Notes: generated by a model not told the origin, from the sequence alone. Positions 35,456-48,658 are shown, counted from the stretch's first letter. The stretch is 64,000 nt of DNA from Heterobasidion occidentale (GCA_039111635.1 JBCAQO010000008.1:992001-1056000); one strand, 5' to 3'. Program-made: numbers and translations.

Positions 35456-38400
35456 TCCTGACCTCTCCTTCACCAGCCGAAGAGAGAGGGTCGAGGAAAC
35501 TCGAGTATGATTCCCCGTCATATATTCGAATTGGAGCAATGAACAGTCACATTATTACCCCCATTCGACTTGACGTGCGATTGACGACTCGAGGAAGAAG
35601 CGCTGGAGCCAGAGCTGCCATCGACTCAGCATGCGAAGGGATATTGGTGAACGAGAGATGGGTACAGATGCACAACCTTCCAACCTACCCCTTAAACCGC
35701 CCCATCTGCGTTCGCAACGTCGATGACACCATCAACAAGGCAGGCCTCATTCGACGAGGCCTAGACGCGAACCTCACTGTCAAGGATAGACGGGGGAGGA
35801 CCCACACCGAACGCGTCCAAATGTTCATCACCAATCTAGGAAAAGACGACATGCTCCTAGGAACGGATTGGTTGAAATATCACGACCCCTCCATCGGGTG
35901 GAGGCACCGCGAAGTACACTTTGATCGATGCCCCAGAGATTGCCAACAACCATATGGGTTTACCAAGGCAAGGGAAGAGCCTACCAAGAAGGCATGGCTA
36001 GCGAAACTACGCGGCGACAGGATTCCTCAGCGGACGAAGCCGCATCTTGTCTCAGAACCGGTAGGACCTTCGTGGACTTGGACTAAAGAACAGTGGGACC
36101 AAGTACCCGCAAGGAATGGAAAGCTCGGTTCATGGAGCTACTCGAGCACAAATCCCGACAACGCAAGGCTCGGAAGTGGCTCGAAGAGCAAGTGGCCGAA
36201 AGGAAGGAACGCCGGCAAGCTCAACGAGAGGCAGCCGAGAGCAAAGCTTCAAGAAAAGTCGCTGAAGAAGCGCAAACACTGTTTAACTCCTCCGCAATGG
36301 ATAGCGCAGGAGGAACCCGTCATCAGGAAGGTAGCTCCAGAACCCTCGGGGTTGCTGATTTCTCGTTGCAAGCTATGGACGAAGACCTAGAGGAAGAAAT
36401 CGACACCACCGACCTGAAAGGTTGGGTGCCAACGGAATATCATTCTTACCTCGACATCTTCAGCAAAAGAAGATCACAGAGGCTTCCCCAACATACAATA
36501 TGGGACCATGCGATAAATCTCAAGCCATCTTTTGTACCCCAGGCCCACGGATATTTCCTTTGAGCCCGGAGAAAACATGATGAGCTAGGGAAATTCGTTC
36601 AAAGAGCACCTTTCCAGGGGAACAATATGTCGGTCAACAGCACATAGTGCAGCCTCTTTCTTCTTTATAAACAAGAAGGATGGGAAGCTCCGTCCGGTAC
36701 AAGACTATTGCCACCTTAACGAACATACCATCCGAGATGTCTGCCCCTTGCCACTAATCCAAGAACTATTGGATATTATTAAAGGCACAATGGTATTCTC
36801 AAAGCTTGATGTGCGGTGGGGATATAATAACGTGCGCATCAAGAAAGGAGACAAATCCAAAGCGGCCTTCGTCACACCCTTGGGGCTCTTTGAACCTACA
36901 GTAATGTTCTTTGGGCTCTGCAATTCCCCGGGGACCTTCCAAGCCATGGTGAACATGATTTTCCAGGAACTCATCTTGGCTCGGAAAATAGCGGTATATA
37001 TGGACGACATCCTCATCTTCACGAAGACCACAGCAGAACACATTGTGATTCTTCGGCGAGTCCTCCAAATCCTGCGCAACAATGATCTCTACCTCAACCG
37101 GAGAAATGCGAGTTTCACAAGGAGAAGCTGAACTACCTTGGGTACACGATCTCAAAGGATCACGTCGCTATGGAAGACTCGAAGATTGAAGCTATCCAGG
37201 AATGGCCCATCCATGCACAGTCCGCGATATCCGATCTTTCCTAGGCTTAGGGAACTTCTACCGATGATTCATTGACAAGTTCTCCTTGATCGCTCGGCCC
37301 CTGCACGACCTCACGAAGAAAGATACGAGATGGAAGTGGACCACGGAGTGCCAACAGGTGTTTGACCGACTGAAGAAAGTCTTCATCAGTCAACCGTCCT
37401 GTTATACCCTGACCCAATGCATCCCTACCGGCTCATCACCGATGCTTCCCTCGCTGCATACGGTGCAGTCCTCTTACAGGAAGGACCTGATAACGACTGG
37501 CACCCCGTTGCCTACCTCTCGGGATCATTCTCACCGCCCGAACGGAATTACGACGTACATGATCGCGAACTCCTGGCTATTATCAAGGCTCTGGAACACT
37601 GGAAGCACTACCTCGAAGGCGCCCGACACCCCTTTGAGGTCTGGACGGACCATAAGAATCTGGAACATTTTCAGACCGCGCGCAACCTCTCAAGGCGACA
37701 AGCGCGCTGGAGTCTGTTTTTATCTCGATTTGACTTCCAGCTCAGCTATAAGGCTGGAACTACTAATCATGCTGATGCTCTGTTGAGGCGTCCAGATCTT
37801 AGTGAGGGGGTGGATTCTGATAACAAGGCACAGATTCTGCTCCCGTCCAAACTTTTCACCGAGTCCAGTGAAACCCTAGTAGAGTCAAGCGAAAGCATAC
37901 ACGTCAAAGCAACGGAACTTGTATCCTCGGACATCCTCTCCCTTATTCGACACTTGCGCTCGGAACACGATTTGCTAGTCGACGTCGCCCTCAAGAAATT
38001 GCTGGAGAAAGGACCGAAAGCAATGAAGGGGGACCTAGGAAAGTGGACACATGAAGATGGCATTACAAGACGCGACGGCTACATATGTGTCCCAAAGGAC
38101 GATCTCCTTCGATGAATGAGTGTCAAAACGCACCACGATACCATGGCTACAGGACACCCAGGCCGAGCAAAAACCTTGGAATTGGTACAGCGCCATTATT
38201 GGTGGTCAAGCATGACCAAATTCGTACACCAATACGTGGACGGATGCGCAATCTGCCAATCTACCAAGAACCTGCCCCACAGGGCCCATCCACCGATCCA
38301 ACCGCTGGAAACCACAAACGCCCCTTGGCGCTTCATCTCCACCGACTTCGTAACAGACCTCCCGGAAAGCAGAGGCTACGACTCGATAAACGTGGTGGTT

Positions 38401-39404
38401 GATCAGGGCCTGTCAAAAGGAATAGTCATAACTCCGTGCAAGAAGACAATCATGGCCGAAGAAACTACGACACTTTTCCAGGACAATGTGTTCAAACGAT
38501 ACGGTCTACCAACCAAGGTGGTGTCCGACAGAGGTCCTCAATTTGCAGCAAAATTCACAAGGGAACTATGGAAAGGAATGGGAATCACCCCTGCCCTCAG
38601 CACGGCTTACCATCCCCAAATGGACGGAGAAACGGAACGGGTGAACCAAGAGATCGAGCAATTCCTGCGGGTGTTCTGCAACTACCACCAAGATAACTGG
38701 GTAGACTTGATCCCCTTCGCAGAATTCTCCCACAACACCCGAAAACACTCCGCCACAGGGAAATCGCTGTTTGAAGTCCTTTACGGGTTCAACCCACCAT
38801 ATTCGGTCGACTCAGCTCTGGAGACCAAGGTGCCCGCAGTAACTGAACGTTTACAGCTAATCAAGGAAGTCCAAGAAGATGCGGCTGCAAGTCTACAAAT
38901 AGCAGCGCAGCACGCCAAGGACGGGACCTGCACAGGAAACTTCCGCAGTGGGAAGTAGGAACCCAAGTTTGGTTAGAAGGAACCCACATTCGGACAACTC
39001 ATCCGAAATTCAAGCTGGCACCTAGGTGCTATGGCCCCTTTTCGGTGACCGAAAGAATCGGTCCTCTGGCGTATCGGCTGAAGATACCTGAAACATGGAA
39101 GATACACCCGGTGTTTCATGCCTCTGTACTCACGGAATATCACGAGACAGAGGCCCATGGGAGGAACTTCCCCCGACCTGCCCCGGAGATCTTGAATAAA
39201 GAAGAGCACTATGAAGTGGAGGCCATTCTGGATTCTAGACGTCAGGGACGAGGAACCAAGTATCTTGTCAAGTGGGTCGGATACCCCGAGGCCAATAACA
39301 CTTGGGAACCCTTTGCCCTCCTCAAAGATACGGCCGACGAGGCGCTTCGTGAGTTTCACGAAAGCTACTCAGACAAACCCCAACCTGCGGCAATTAGGTT
39401 TTAG
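35456..39404 (+). pseudogene. Pol of A1 (PR-RT-RH-IN-chromodomain), broken
   Basis: The pol frame opens at the 5-T run near 35451. Protease has ARAAIDSACEG as active-site region and DDMLLGTDWLKYHDPS. RT keeps AVYMDDILIFTKTT, RNase H ITDASLAAYGAVLLQ, IN the HHCC finger (HHDTMATGHPGRAKTLEL) and the DDE residues in ISTDFVTDLP, VVSDRGPQFAAKF and ETERVNQEIEQF. The chromodomain is EHYEVEAILDSRR then YLVKWVGYPEANNTWEPF, ending at 39404. The frame is lost near 36090, 36550, 37105-37220, 37400 and 38925, and there is a TGA in place of CGA at ~38115. It cannot make a full enzyme. Confidence 0.85.
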
Positions 39405-39464
39405 AAAGGTATACAAGAGGGAGACGCCCCGTCCCTTTCAAAGCAAGAATCCTCCCACTAGTAC

Positions 39465-40740
39465 ATGTCCGACCACTCCTCCCTGGATTACTCCCCTGGA
39501 CGTGCCATCCTCATCGATGATGGAACTACCTCCTCCACTTCAAGAAACCCCTCACCAGACATCATTCTGGCCGTGGCCAACCCCGACACTGGACGCCTTA
39601 GCCGAGGCAGCCGCCCAGCATCTCCAGAAGGAATTCCCGTACCAATCATTGTCCACCACACCGCGCTCGCCGTCGAAGATCGAACGGATTTACGAGCCTC
39701 ATCCCGGGTTGAGAGAGCTCATGACGAGCACAATGAAGGACACCAAGAAGAAGGAAGACCTACTCCGTCAACGCCTCCGCGACCGACGACAGCGTTGGCT
39801 CAAGGAGACACAAGGCAGGAAACGAGAGGCAGAAGAAGACCAGGAAACCCTGCGGACCTGGCATCGCCTACAGTTGCTGAGGCAGGTGTACAAGAACCAG
39901 CAACGGCTGGTACATCGGCTGCCAGGACCAGAGGACCCCCTACCAGTAGTGGAAATCTGCACCCTGGAGAGTTGGAAGGGCTAGGAGATGCGCTGCTCCA
40001 GCGTACCACCATCTCCGCGGTAATTCAGATGGCCACAGCGCTAGCCTTACAAAGGCTCGCTAACTTCTTTGCAGGACAACCAGGGAGCGAGAGCGACGAC
40101 ATACCCCGACGCCTCGCCAACGCGAGCGACCAGGTCAGACTTTTGGCCTATGCAGATGATCATCGGGCCGCCTCCTGGTATGCCCGAGGAAATAATGGGG
40201 CTTACGCCTTACTCATTCACCCGGACGAGTTCTCCTCCTTCATCAATTTGGAGCTCCTACCCGCCCTCATATCGCGCTCTGATACGGTACACTCCTCCCA
40301 CGCCCATCCCGTTTGGATTGACCCATTCCGCGTCCAACCATGGAACGTTGAAGCCAGTAGAACGATACCGGCTACAAGTAACCGAGACGCAACCGTCCAG
40401 ACAGAATACGTCTGGACCACGGTTCAACGACAGGCACGAAGGGATCGAGAGACCCTTCCTCCCACACCGACAGGACAATCCACCGGGCAGGACGCCGGAG
40501 GCAGCAATGAGGAACATCCTCCAAGGTACAGGAGGAACGAGGGACGAGGAAGCCAGAGGGCGAGGAGAACCCTCCAGCCCAGGCGAAGCAGTCCTAGAAG
40601 AACCCGACCAAGAGATTCACCGACTCCAAACCGCCCTCGAGATAATTGACCTGAAGGAACGCATCCTCACATTGGTAGAAGAACTCCAATCCGCCAGCGC
40701 CCGACTCAGCGAACTACTGCCTGGACTCGAGCGGAACTAG
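39465..40740 (+). CDS. ORF3 of A1, in two overlapping frames
   Basis: Downstream of pol. Frame x (39465-40649, 394 aa) starts MSDHSSLDYSPGRA and includes a globular-looking part (GDALLQRTTISAVIQMATAL, NASDQVRLLAYADDHRAASW, YALLIHPDEFSSFINLELLP). The overlapping frame y (about 39460-39984, then 40069-40740) has a basic coiled coil (KKEDLLRQRLRDRRQRWLKE) and a second coil near its end (IHRLQTALEIIDLKERILTL). The same two frames and stops occur in A2, which is unexpected for junk. I do not recognise the protein; it may be assembled by splicing or frameshifting between frames. Extra ORFs after pol are known in some chromoviruses. Confidence 0.55.
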
Positions 40741-40935
40741 ACGCCTGGGACGAAGTCGAAGACGGCAATTATGATGACATCGACCCCTATTACGGCCGGA
40801 TGAAGGATACGGGGATTACGGTGACATTGGCGGAAAATATTAGGCAAGGGAGTTGAGGAACCCTTGTCCTTAACAGGTAACGGAGAGGAAAGAACCTCCG
40901 CACCACAGGTACCGGTTTCACACGCAGGATGCCGG

Positions 40936-42370
40936 AACAGACGTCCTGCATGACGTTAAACTGTGAAAAGATAAGAAGGCAGGGGAAGTACCTGACCATT
41001 TGCGTTGCAGCCCTCCGGTCTCAAGACAAGGACAAGCATCTAACACTCTCGTTGTCAAGAGGTATTCTGACAAGCGAATCGGGCGTCCCGCTTGGATCTC
41101 CAGTTTTACAGGGTTGTTTCCGCATTAGGGGACCCTATCAAGATGCAGGTACATAGTGGCCGCACTCCACTAGTAACCAAAACGGACAAATACATCCGCA
41201 ACGATGTAAAACTACGAAAGGCTTGGTCCGCAATGACAATAAACTAGTTACCGTCCGGAACGACGTTAAAGCTACCAAGACCCTCGGAGCGTGGTTGTAT
41301 TCTGGCAGACGGTGGAAGGGAGGGCCTCCACCGTTGCGGAACCCTGCCAACTAGGTCAAGGCGCTTCCATATTCCATACGCCCTACAGTAAAAGAATATG
41401 GGGTCGACACAATTCAATTCTGTGCGAGGGTTTGGGGACATGGAGCGGGTTGTCAGTCTTCCGATAGGACCGCAACTACTCCATGGCGCTCCCATTCTAC
41501 CCTTGAAGTACAAAGCAAGGATTCCGCTTCAAGGGCCAGTCAAGAGGCAACTGGGATCGTGCCTCAGGTTTAGGACGTCCGCAATGACTATAAACTACGG
41601 ACGCCCTCCATGGCGTTAAACTGGGACTACCCTTTCCTTACAGGGTCATGAGCAGTGTCCAAACATGAGATATTTTGGCATTGCTGCGTCCGCAAAGACG
41701 TTAAACTACCACTCCTTTCAGCATAGGAGATGTTGATTGACATCGTTGTTGACGCCACGATGTTGATCTAGTCCGCAAGGACAATAAACTATTATCCCTC
41801 GTTCTAGGGATCGTATTGGAGCTGGAATTACGCTTCCAGCTGCAATAGTCCAAAATGACCTTAAACTACCCTCACCCCAGAGGATTAAATCTATCGAGGC
41901 TCGGGAGGTTCAAGCCAGGCGATAGCGGACGTCCGCAATGACTATAAACTACGGCCGTCCTTCATGACGATAAACTGAGCTACCCTTCATCTACAGGGCA
42001 TGTGAGTTGTGTCAAAATAGGCTCTCCAGTCTATTCTCGCAACTCTAGAAGTTATCCAGTTTGATATAGTATAAACCGTCACCATCTTACCTCAATGGGA
42101 ACCCTGACAAGAAGGAGGAACTGGTCTACGGCCCTATGCGCATCACCGATGAATGTTCTGGCGTGCAGAAAAGCCTGCTGTCTGTTTGTTTACAGGTACT
42201 CCTACATTGGGAGATGGATAGGTCCGCAACGACCTTGGTTTAAACTAGCAGGACAGTCCGCAACGACTTGTGTATAAACTAGCCTCAGTCCGCGATGACT
42301 TAAGGATAAACTAGCCGACGTCCGCAAAGACGCAAAACTACGAACGTCCGGCACGATGTTAAACTACCAG
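40936..42370 (+). repeat. Array of GTCCGCAAnGAC...TAAACTA units (A1)
   Basis: About 14 short units of the form GTCCGCAA(Y/A)GAC, 0-8 nt, TAAACTA(G/C) scattered every 25-250 bp in the non-coding region between ORF3 and the right LTR. Examples: 41226-41247, 41253-41275, 41578-41600, 41689-41710, 41771-41792, 41931-41953, and a close cluster of five from 42221 to 42370. Each carries a small GTC...GAC inverted repeat. The sequence between units is unrelated. Confidence 0.75.
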
Positions 42371-43190
42371 GACATACCTTACGCTGACCCCGCAATAATT
42401 ACCGTCAAGGTGGATACCATGGCCTATTTAAGAGACCATGGGGTTCAAAGTCTATTCTTCAAAGTCCTTACCTTGTTCAATACGCGGAGCACTGCTACAT
42501 GCTCGCTCCCTTGTGAAAACAAACTCTGGATGAACACTCAATCTCTAACCAGGACGGGCCACCGTATGGGGCTGACAGAGTTAGGGATCTTCAAAGGGGT
42601 CTTGCCGGACTCAAAACAAGTCGAGGACTGTTCACCCTCGATAGGTTGGTGGGCCTAAGCCTTAGTAAAGCGATCAACCCACACACCTGGAGTCCCCCTC
42701 AATACCGGAGATTAAGGAGATGAAGATCTATCCTGGAAACACTGAAGCATGGCCTTCGGTATTTTGAAGAAGAACGACATACACCCCTCCACAGACACAT
42801 TTCTATTTCATCTCATAATCATTCGCACGACACCTTTATGCATCGTCGCCAGAAGGAACTGGCTTATCAAACCTACCAGGGAGTCCTGGTCGAGTAGCTG
42901 CCTATTGACTCTAGGAGTGTACTCACACAAAACGTACGGTGAAGGAAGAACACCGAGGGCAACGCAATATTGTGGCGATATTGCTAAAGCCTGGATCAAA
43001 CAGCTCAACGGAGATGGAAAACTCCTAGGCGTTGTAAACGACGTAGGTCGGTCTTCGCCCCAGAAAACGAAGCCATATTGGGAAGACGCATCTCAATCTA
43101 TTTTGACGGCCAGAAAGCAATTGTACATGGAATGACGATGAAGCTCAAGCGAGTAGTCCCCTCAGGAGTTGGGACCTAGAAAGGGGGTAA

Positions 43191-43776
43191 TGTTATGACT
43201 TGACCGATCGGGGCCCCTCGCGGCCGGTCTATCCGATGGATCAAGCATCACATGCTAGGCGGCTCCACTACGGAGCGTACATCAAGGTATTTGGCATGTC
43301 CTTAGGAGCCGACTAGACCGATGGTTCTTCAAGACATCGGTAGAGGCTATATTGGAGGGACACGGGGCTCACAAGGTTCACACAGTAATAAGAGAGGTGT
43401 TCACATGGCATGGGCTTAGGGCTTAGGGGTAAGCACCTCGTCGCACCAGGATGGATCCGTGCGACTGGAGAAGTACAAGAGTAGGCACTGGCCGAGAGAG
43501 ACGGCGACCACAGCTCTCTAGGGATGGAACCGGAGAAGCACACGGACTCTTACCCTATACCCCATACAGTATATAAGGCCCATAGAATAGGCTGAGGATC
43601 TTCAGTCTATTCTCTTCGTTTCCACACAGTCCTCACACTGTGTAACTTAGAGCCAATCATTATTCCCTCCTGTATCGTTGCCCGATACAGTCGAGACTTC
43701 GTCCGCCACTCAGTCCATCGTGCGACCTAGGGAAGAACCTGTTACTCTTGGGTTATTGAACGAGCAGTTCGTAACA
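43191..43776 (+). repeat. LTR b (right LTR of A1)
   Basis: 586 bp, TGTTATGACTTGACC to GCAGTTCGTAACA. It lacks the insertion shared by LTRs a and c and has CACACAGTCCTCACACTGTG in the corresponding place. Right flank GCAAC. Confidence 0.85.
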
Positions 43777-44055
43777 GCAACTGCTCACTCAAATCACCCC
43801 ATTTGCGCTCCAGCCATCTGTACCTCCAATCCATTTAGGTTTAGTTTATAGAGGTTTGAAAATCATTCAGAAACAGCTGTAACTTAGAGATTGCACTGAA
43901 TAACAACAAATTCAAGATATATTGCTATTTTAGAGAATTAGTTATTAACCTTAAAAACCAAGGGGTCCAATAGGTGCCTGTTATTAACCCGGTTAAAAAC
44001 TAGGAGTTTTACACAGCGCCCTACTACATCAAAGTTAGCTACCCTGGCGGGCAGC
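43777..44055. other. Host-like spacer between inverted copies A1 and A2
   Basis: 279 bp, AT-rich, no coding potential. It ends with GCAGC (44051-44055), the complement of the GCTGC on the left of LTR a, so it carries one half of an original target-site duplication. Confidence 0.6.
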
Positions 44056-44674
44056 TGTTATGAACTGCTCGTTCATAACCAAGAGTAACAGGTTCTTCCC
44101 TAGGTCACACAGTGGACTGAGTGGTGGGCGAAGTCTCGACTGTATCTGGCGTTGATACAGGAGGGAATAATGATTTGCTCTAAGAGCCCTGTATGCGTAG
44201 ATACAGGGGAAACGAAGAGGTTCGTATTCGAAGATACGAATGAACGAAGAGAATAGACTGAAGATCCTCAGCCTATTCTATGGGCCTTATATACTGTATA
44301 GGGTATAGGGTAAGAGTCCGTGTGCTTCTCCAGATTCCCATCCCAGGAGAGCTGTGGTCGCCGTCTCTCTCAGCCGGTGCCTACTCTTGTACTTCTCCAG
44401 TCGCACTGATCCATCATGGTGCAACGAGGTGCTTACCCATAAGCCCTAAGCCCATGGCATGTGAATGCCTCTCTTATTACTGTGTGAAACCTTGTGAGCC
44501 CCGTGTCCCTCCAATATAGCCTCTACCGATGTCTTGAAGAACCATCGGTTTAGTCGGCTCCTAAGGACATGCCGAATACCTTGATGTACGCTCCGTAGTG
44601 GAGCCGCCTAGCATGTGATGCTTGATCCATCGGTTAGACCGACCCGAAGGGTCCCGATCGGTCAAGTCATAACA
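44056..44674 (-). repeat. LTR c (3' LTR of A2)
   Basis: 619 bp, minus orientation. Nearly identical to LTR a over its whole length, sharing the same insertion; I see only a few substitutions and single-base indels. Flank GCAGC on its outer side. Confidence 0.88.
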
Positions 44675-45504
44675 TTACCCCCTTTCTAGGTCCCAACTCC
44701 TGAGGGGACTACTTGCTTGAGCATCATCGTCATTCCACGTACAATTGCTTTCTGGTCGTCAAATAGATTGGGATGTGTCTTCCCAATATTACTTCGTTTT
44801 CTGGGGCGAAGACCGACCTACGTCGTTTACAACGCCTAGGAGTTTTCCGTCTCCGTTGAGCTGTTTGATTTGAAGTTCGTGGTATTGGCACAACACAATA
44901 CCATGTCCCTTCTCCCGGTGTTCTTCCTTCACCGCACGTTTTGTGTGAGTACGCTCCTAGAGTCAATAGGCAGCTACTCGACCAGGGCTCCCTGGTAGGT
45001 TTGTTAAGCCAGTGTTTTCTCTGGCAACGATGCAGAAAGGTGTCGTGCGAATGATTGTGAGATGAAATAGAAACTCATCTGTGGATGGGTGTGTGTTGTT
45101 CTTCTTCCAAAGTGCCGAAGGCCATGCTTCAGTGTTTCCAGGATAGATCTTCATCTCCTTGGATCTCCGGTATCGAGGGGGACTCCAGGTGTGTGGGTTG
45201 ATCGCTTTACTAAGGCTTAGGCCCACCAACCTATCGAGGGTGAACAGTCCTCGACTTGTTTTGAGTCCGGCAAGACCCCTTTGAAGATCCCTAACTCTGT
45301 CAGCCCCATACGGTGGCCCGTCCTGGTTAGAGATTGAGTGTTCATCCAGAGTTTGTTTTTCACAAGGGAGCGAGCATGTAGCAGTGCTCCGCGTATTGAA
45401 CACAAGGTAAGGACTTTGAAGAATAGACTTTGAACCCCATGGTCTCTTGAGTAGACCATGGTATCCACCTTGATGGTAATTATGCGGGGTCAGCGTAAGG
45501 TATG

Positions 45505-47125
45505 TCCTGGTAGTTTAACGTCGTGCCGGACGTCCGTAGTTTTGCGTCTTTGCGGACGTACGCTAGTTTATCCTTAAGTCGTTGCGGACTGAGGCTAGTT
45601 TATACATAAGTCGTCGCGGACTGCCCTGCTAGTTTAAACCAAGGTCGTTGCGGACCTATCCATCTTCCAACGTAGGAGTACCTGTAAATAAGATGGTAGA
45701 CCTTTTCTGTGCGCCGGAACATTCGTCGGTGATGCACATAGGGCCCTAGACCAAGTACAGCCATCTTGACAGGGTTCCCATTGAGGAAGGATGGTGACGG
45801 TTTATACTATATCAAACCGGATAACTTATAGAGTTGCGAGAATAGACTTTAAGCCTATTTTGACACAACTCACATGGCCCTGTAAACAAAGGGCAGCTCA
45901 GTTTATCGTCATGAAGGACGGCCGTAGTTTATAGTCATTGCGGACGTCCGCTATCTCCTGGCTTGAACCTCCGAGCCTCGATAGATTTAATCCTCCGGGG
46001 TGAGGGTAGTTTAAGGTCATTTCGGACTAGTTAGGGGACAATGAACTTGTCCCATAACTACGTCTCCTATTGCTTGAAGGAGTGAGTAGTTTATCGTCAT
46101 TGCGGACTAGATCAACATTGTGGCGTCAACAACGATGTCAATCGACATCTCCTATGCTGAAAGGAGTGGTATTTTAACGTCTTTGCGGACGCAGCAATGC
46201 CAAAACATATCTCATGTTTGGACACTGCTCATGGCCCTGTAAAGGAAAGGGCAATCCCAGTTTAACGCCATGGAGGGCGTCTGTAGTTTTCCGTCATTGC
46301 AGACGCCCGCTATTCGAGGCACAATCCCAGTTGCCTCTTGACTGGCCCTTGAAGCGGAATCCTTGCTTCGGACTTCAAGGGTAGAATGGGAGCGCCATGG
46401 AGTAGTCGTGGTCCTGTCGTCGGAAGACTGACAACCCGCTCCATGTCCCCAAACCCCTCGCACGGAATTGAACCGTGTCGACCCCATATTCTTTTACTGT
46501 AGGGCGTATGGAATATGGAAGCGCCTCGACCTAGTCGGCAGGGTTCCGCAACGGTGGAGGCCCTCCCTTCCACCGTCTGCCAGAATACAACCACGCTCCG
46601 AGGGTCTTGGTAGCTTTAGCGTCGTTCCGGACAGTAACTAGTTTATCGTCATTGTGGACCAAGCCTTTCGTAGTTTTACATCGTTGCGGATGTATTTTCT
46701 CCGTTTTGGGTTACTAATGGAGTGCGGCCATTAGTTCCTGCATCGCAGATAGGGCCCCCAATGGAAACAACCCTGTAAAACCGGAGATCCAAAGTGGGAC
46801 GTCCAAGACACCTGTCAGACCTTGACAGCGAGGTTGGTCCACCGTTCCCCACGGCGAACATGCAACACGATTTCCCACCAATATTATGCATCATTCATGT
46901 ACCAGTACCAAGGTTATGTTGTGAATCCTAAGGGCCTCCTAATGCGGAAAGGGCCCTGTAAAACTGGGGATCCAAGCGGGACGCCCGGTTCGCTTGTCAG
47001 AATACCTCTTGACAACGAGAGTGTTAGATGCTTGTCCTTGTCTTGAGACCGGAGGCTGCAACGCAAAATGGTCAGGTACTTCCCCTGCCTTCTTATCTTT
47101 TCACAGTTTAACGTCATGCAGGACG
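45505..47125 (-). repeat. Array of GTCCGCAAnGAC...TAAACTA units (A2)
   Basis: Minus-strand counterpart of the A1 array with about 16 units (seen on the plus strand as TAGTTTATCGTCATTGCGGAC and variants), including the cluster of five at the ORF3-distal side (45505-45660). Positions and order largely match A1, but individual units differ in spacer and loop bases. Confidence 0.75.
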
Positions 47126-47344
47126 TTCGTTCCGGCGTCCTGTGCATGAAAACCGGTACCTGTGATGCGGAGGGTCCTTTCCTCTCCGTCATCATGTTAA
47201 AGACCAGGGGTCCTCAATCCCTGGTCTAGTATCCTCCGCCAAATGTATCATAATCCCCGTATCCTTCATCTGGCCTGTGATAGGGGTCGATGTCGTCATA
47301 ATTACCGTCTTTGACCTCGTCCCAGGCGTCTAGTTCCGCTCGAG

Positions 47345-48599
47345 TCAAGGAAGTAGTTCGCTGAGTGGGCGCTGGCGGATTGGAGTTTCTACTATTGTGT
47401 GGATGTGCTCCTTCAATTCGATTATCTCGAGGACGGTTTGGAGTTGGCGAATCTCTTGGTCGAGTTCTTCTAGGACTGCCTCGCCTGGGCTGAAGGGTTG
47501 TCCTTGCCCTCTGGTTCCCTCGTCCCTCATTCCTCCTGTACCTTGGAGGGTGTTCCTCATTGCTGCCTCCTGCGTCCTGCCCGGTGGATTGTCCTGCCGA
47601 TATGGGAGGTAGGGCCTCTCGGTCCCTTCATGCCTGTTGTTGGACTGTAGCCCAGACATATTCTGTCTGGGTGGATGCGTCTCGACTACTTGTAGCCGGT
47701 ATCGCTCTGCTGGCTTCGCTCCATGGTTGGACGCGGAATGGATCAATCCGAACGGGACGGGTGTGGGAGGAGTGTCTTGTGTCGGTGCTCGATATGAGGG
47801 CGGGTAGGAGCTCCAAATTGATGAAGGAGGAGAACTCGTCCGGATGAATGAGTAGGGCGTAAGCCCCATTATTTCCTCGGGCATACCAGGAGGCGGCCCT
47901 ATGATCATCTGCATAGGCCAGAAGCCTGACTTGGTCGCTCGCGTCAGCAAGGCGTTGGGGTATGTCGTCGCTCTCGCTCCCTGGTTGCCCTGCGAAGAAG
48001 TTAGCGAGCCTTTGTAAGGCTAGCGCTGTGGCCATCTGAATTACCGCGGAGATGGTGGTGCGCTGGAGCAGCGCGTCTCCTAGCCCTTCCAACTCTCCGG
48101 GGTGCAGATCTTGACTACTGGTAGGGGGTCCTCTGGTCCTGGCAGCTGATGTACCAGCCATTGCTGGTTCTTGTACACCTGCCTCAGCAACTGTAGGCAA
48201 TGCCAGGTCTGCAGGGTTTCCTGGTCTTCTTCCGCCTCTCGTTTCCTGCCTTGTGTCTCCTTGAGCCAACGCTGTCGTCGGTCGCGGAGGCGTTGACGGA
48301 GTAGGTCTTCCTTCTTCTTGACGTCCTTCATCGTGCTTGTCATGAGCTCTCTCAAACCGTGGTGAGGTTCGGGAACCCGTTCGATCTTCGACGGTGAGCG
48401 CGGTTTGGTGGACAATGATTGGTATGGGAATTCCTTCTGGAGTCGCTGGGCGGCTGCTTCGGCTAGGGCGTCCAGTGTCGGGGTTGGCCACGGCCAGAAT
48501 GATGTCTGGCGAGGGGTTTCTTGAAGGGGAGGAGGTAGTCCCGTCATTGATGAGCATGGCACGTCCAGGGGAGTAATCAAGGGAGGAGTGGTCGGACAT
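47345..48599 (-). CDS. ORF3 of A2, in two overlapping frames
   Basis: Frame x runs 48599-47628 (323 aa, MSDHSSLDYSPGRA start) and frame y 48580-48080 (166 aa, coiled coil KKEDLLRQRLRDRRQRWLKE) then 47950-47345 (201 aa). Both frames end at the same places as in A1 for the first parts. Frame x stops earlier than in A1. The block DALLQRTTISAVIQMATAL and FINLELLPALIS are unchanged from A1. Function unknown. Confidence 0.55.
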
Positions 48600-48658
48600 G
48601 TACTGGGGAGGATTCTTGCTTTGAAAGGGATGGGGCGTCTCTCCCTTTTTATACCTTT

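Larger units (their letters stand above)
33150..43776 (+). mobile_element. Ty3/gypsy chromovirus, copy A1
   Basis: LTR retrotransposon: LTR (33150-33769), gag, pol (PR, RT, RNase H, IN, chromodomain), a third ORF, a ~2.4-kb non-coding stretch, polypurine tract (AGAAAGGGGGTAA just before 43191) and LTR (43191-43776). The domain order RT-RNaseH-IN and the chromodomain behind IN define a chromovirus. The two LTRs differ clearly, the left one carrying an insertion of about 35 bp that the right lacks, and their flanks (GCTGC, GCAAC) do not match. A1 is therefore a chimera (see findings). Pol is broken by several frameshifts. Confidence 0.9.

Noticed and set aside
41226..41275. Possible kinship between the CGTCCGCA motif of the retroelement array and that in the hAT-like element (4211-5227)
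   Set aside because: Only eight bases shared and different context (GGATCGGACC versus TAAACTA); chance cannot be excluded.
42221..42370. Clustered GTCCGC units considered as tRNA-like or CRISPR-like repeats
   Set aside because: Units are ~20 bp with uneven spacing and no Pol III boxes; kept as a retroelement motif array instead.
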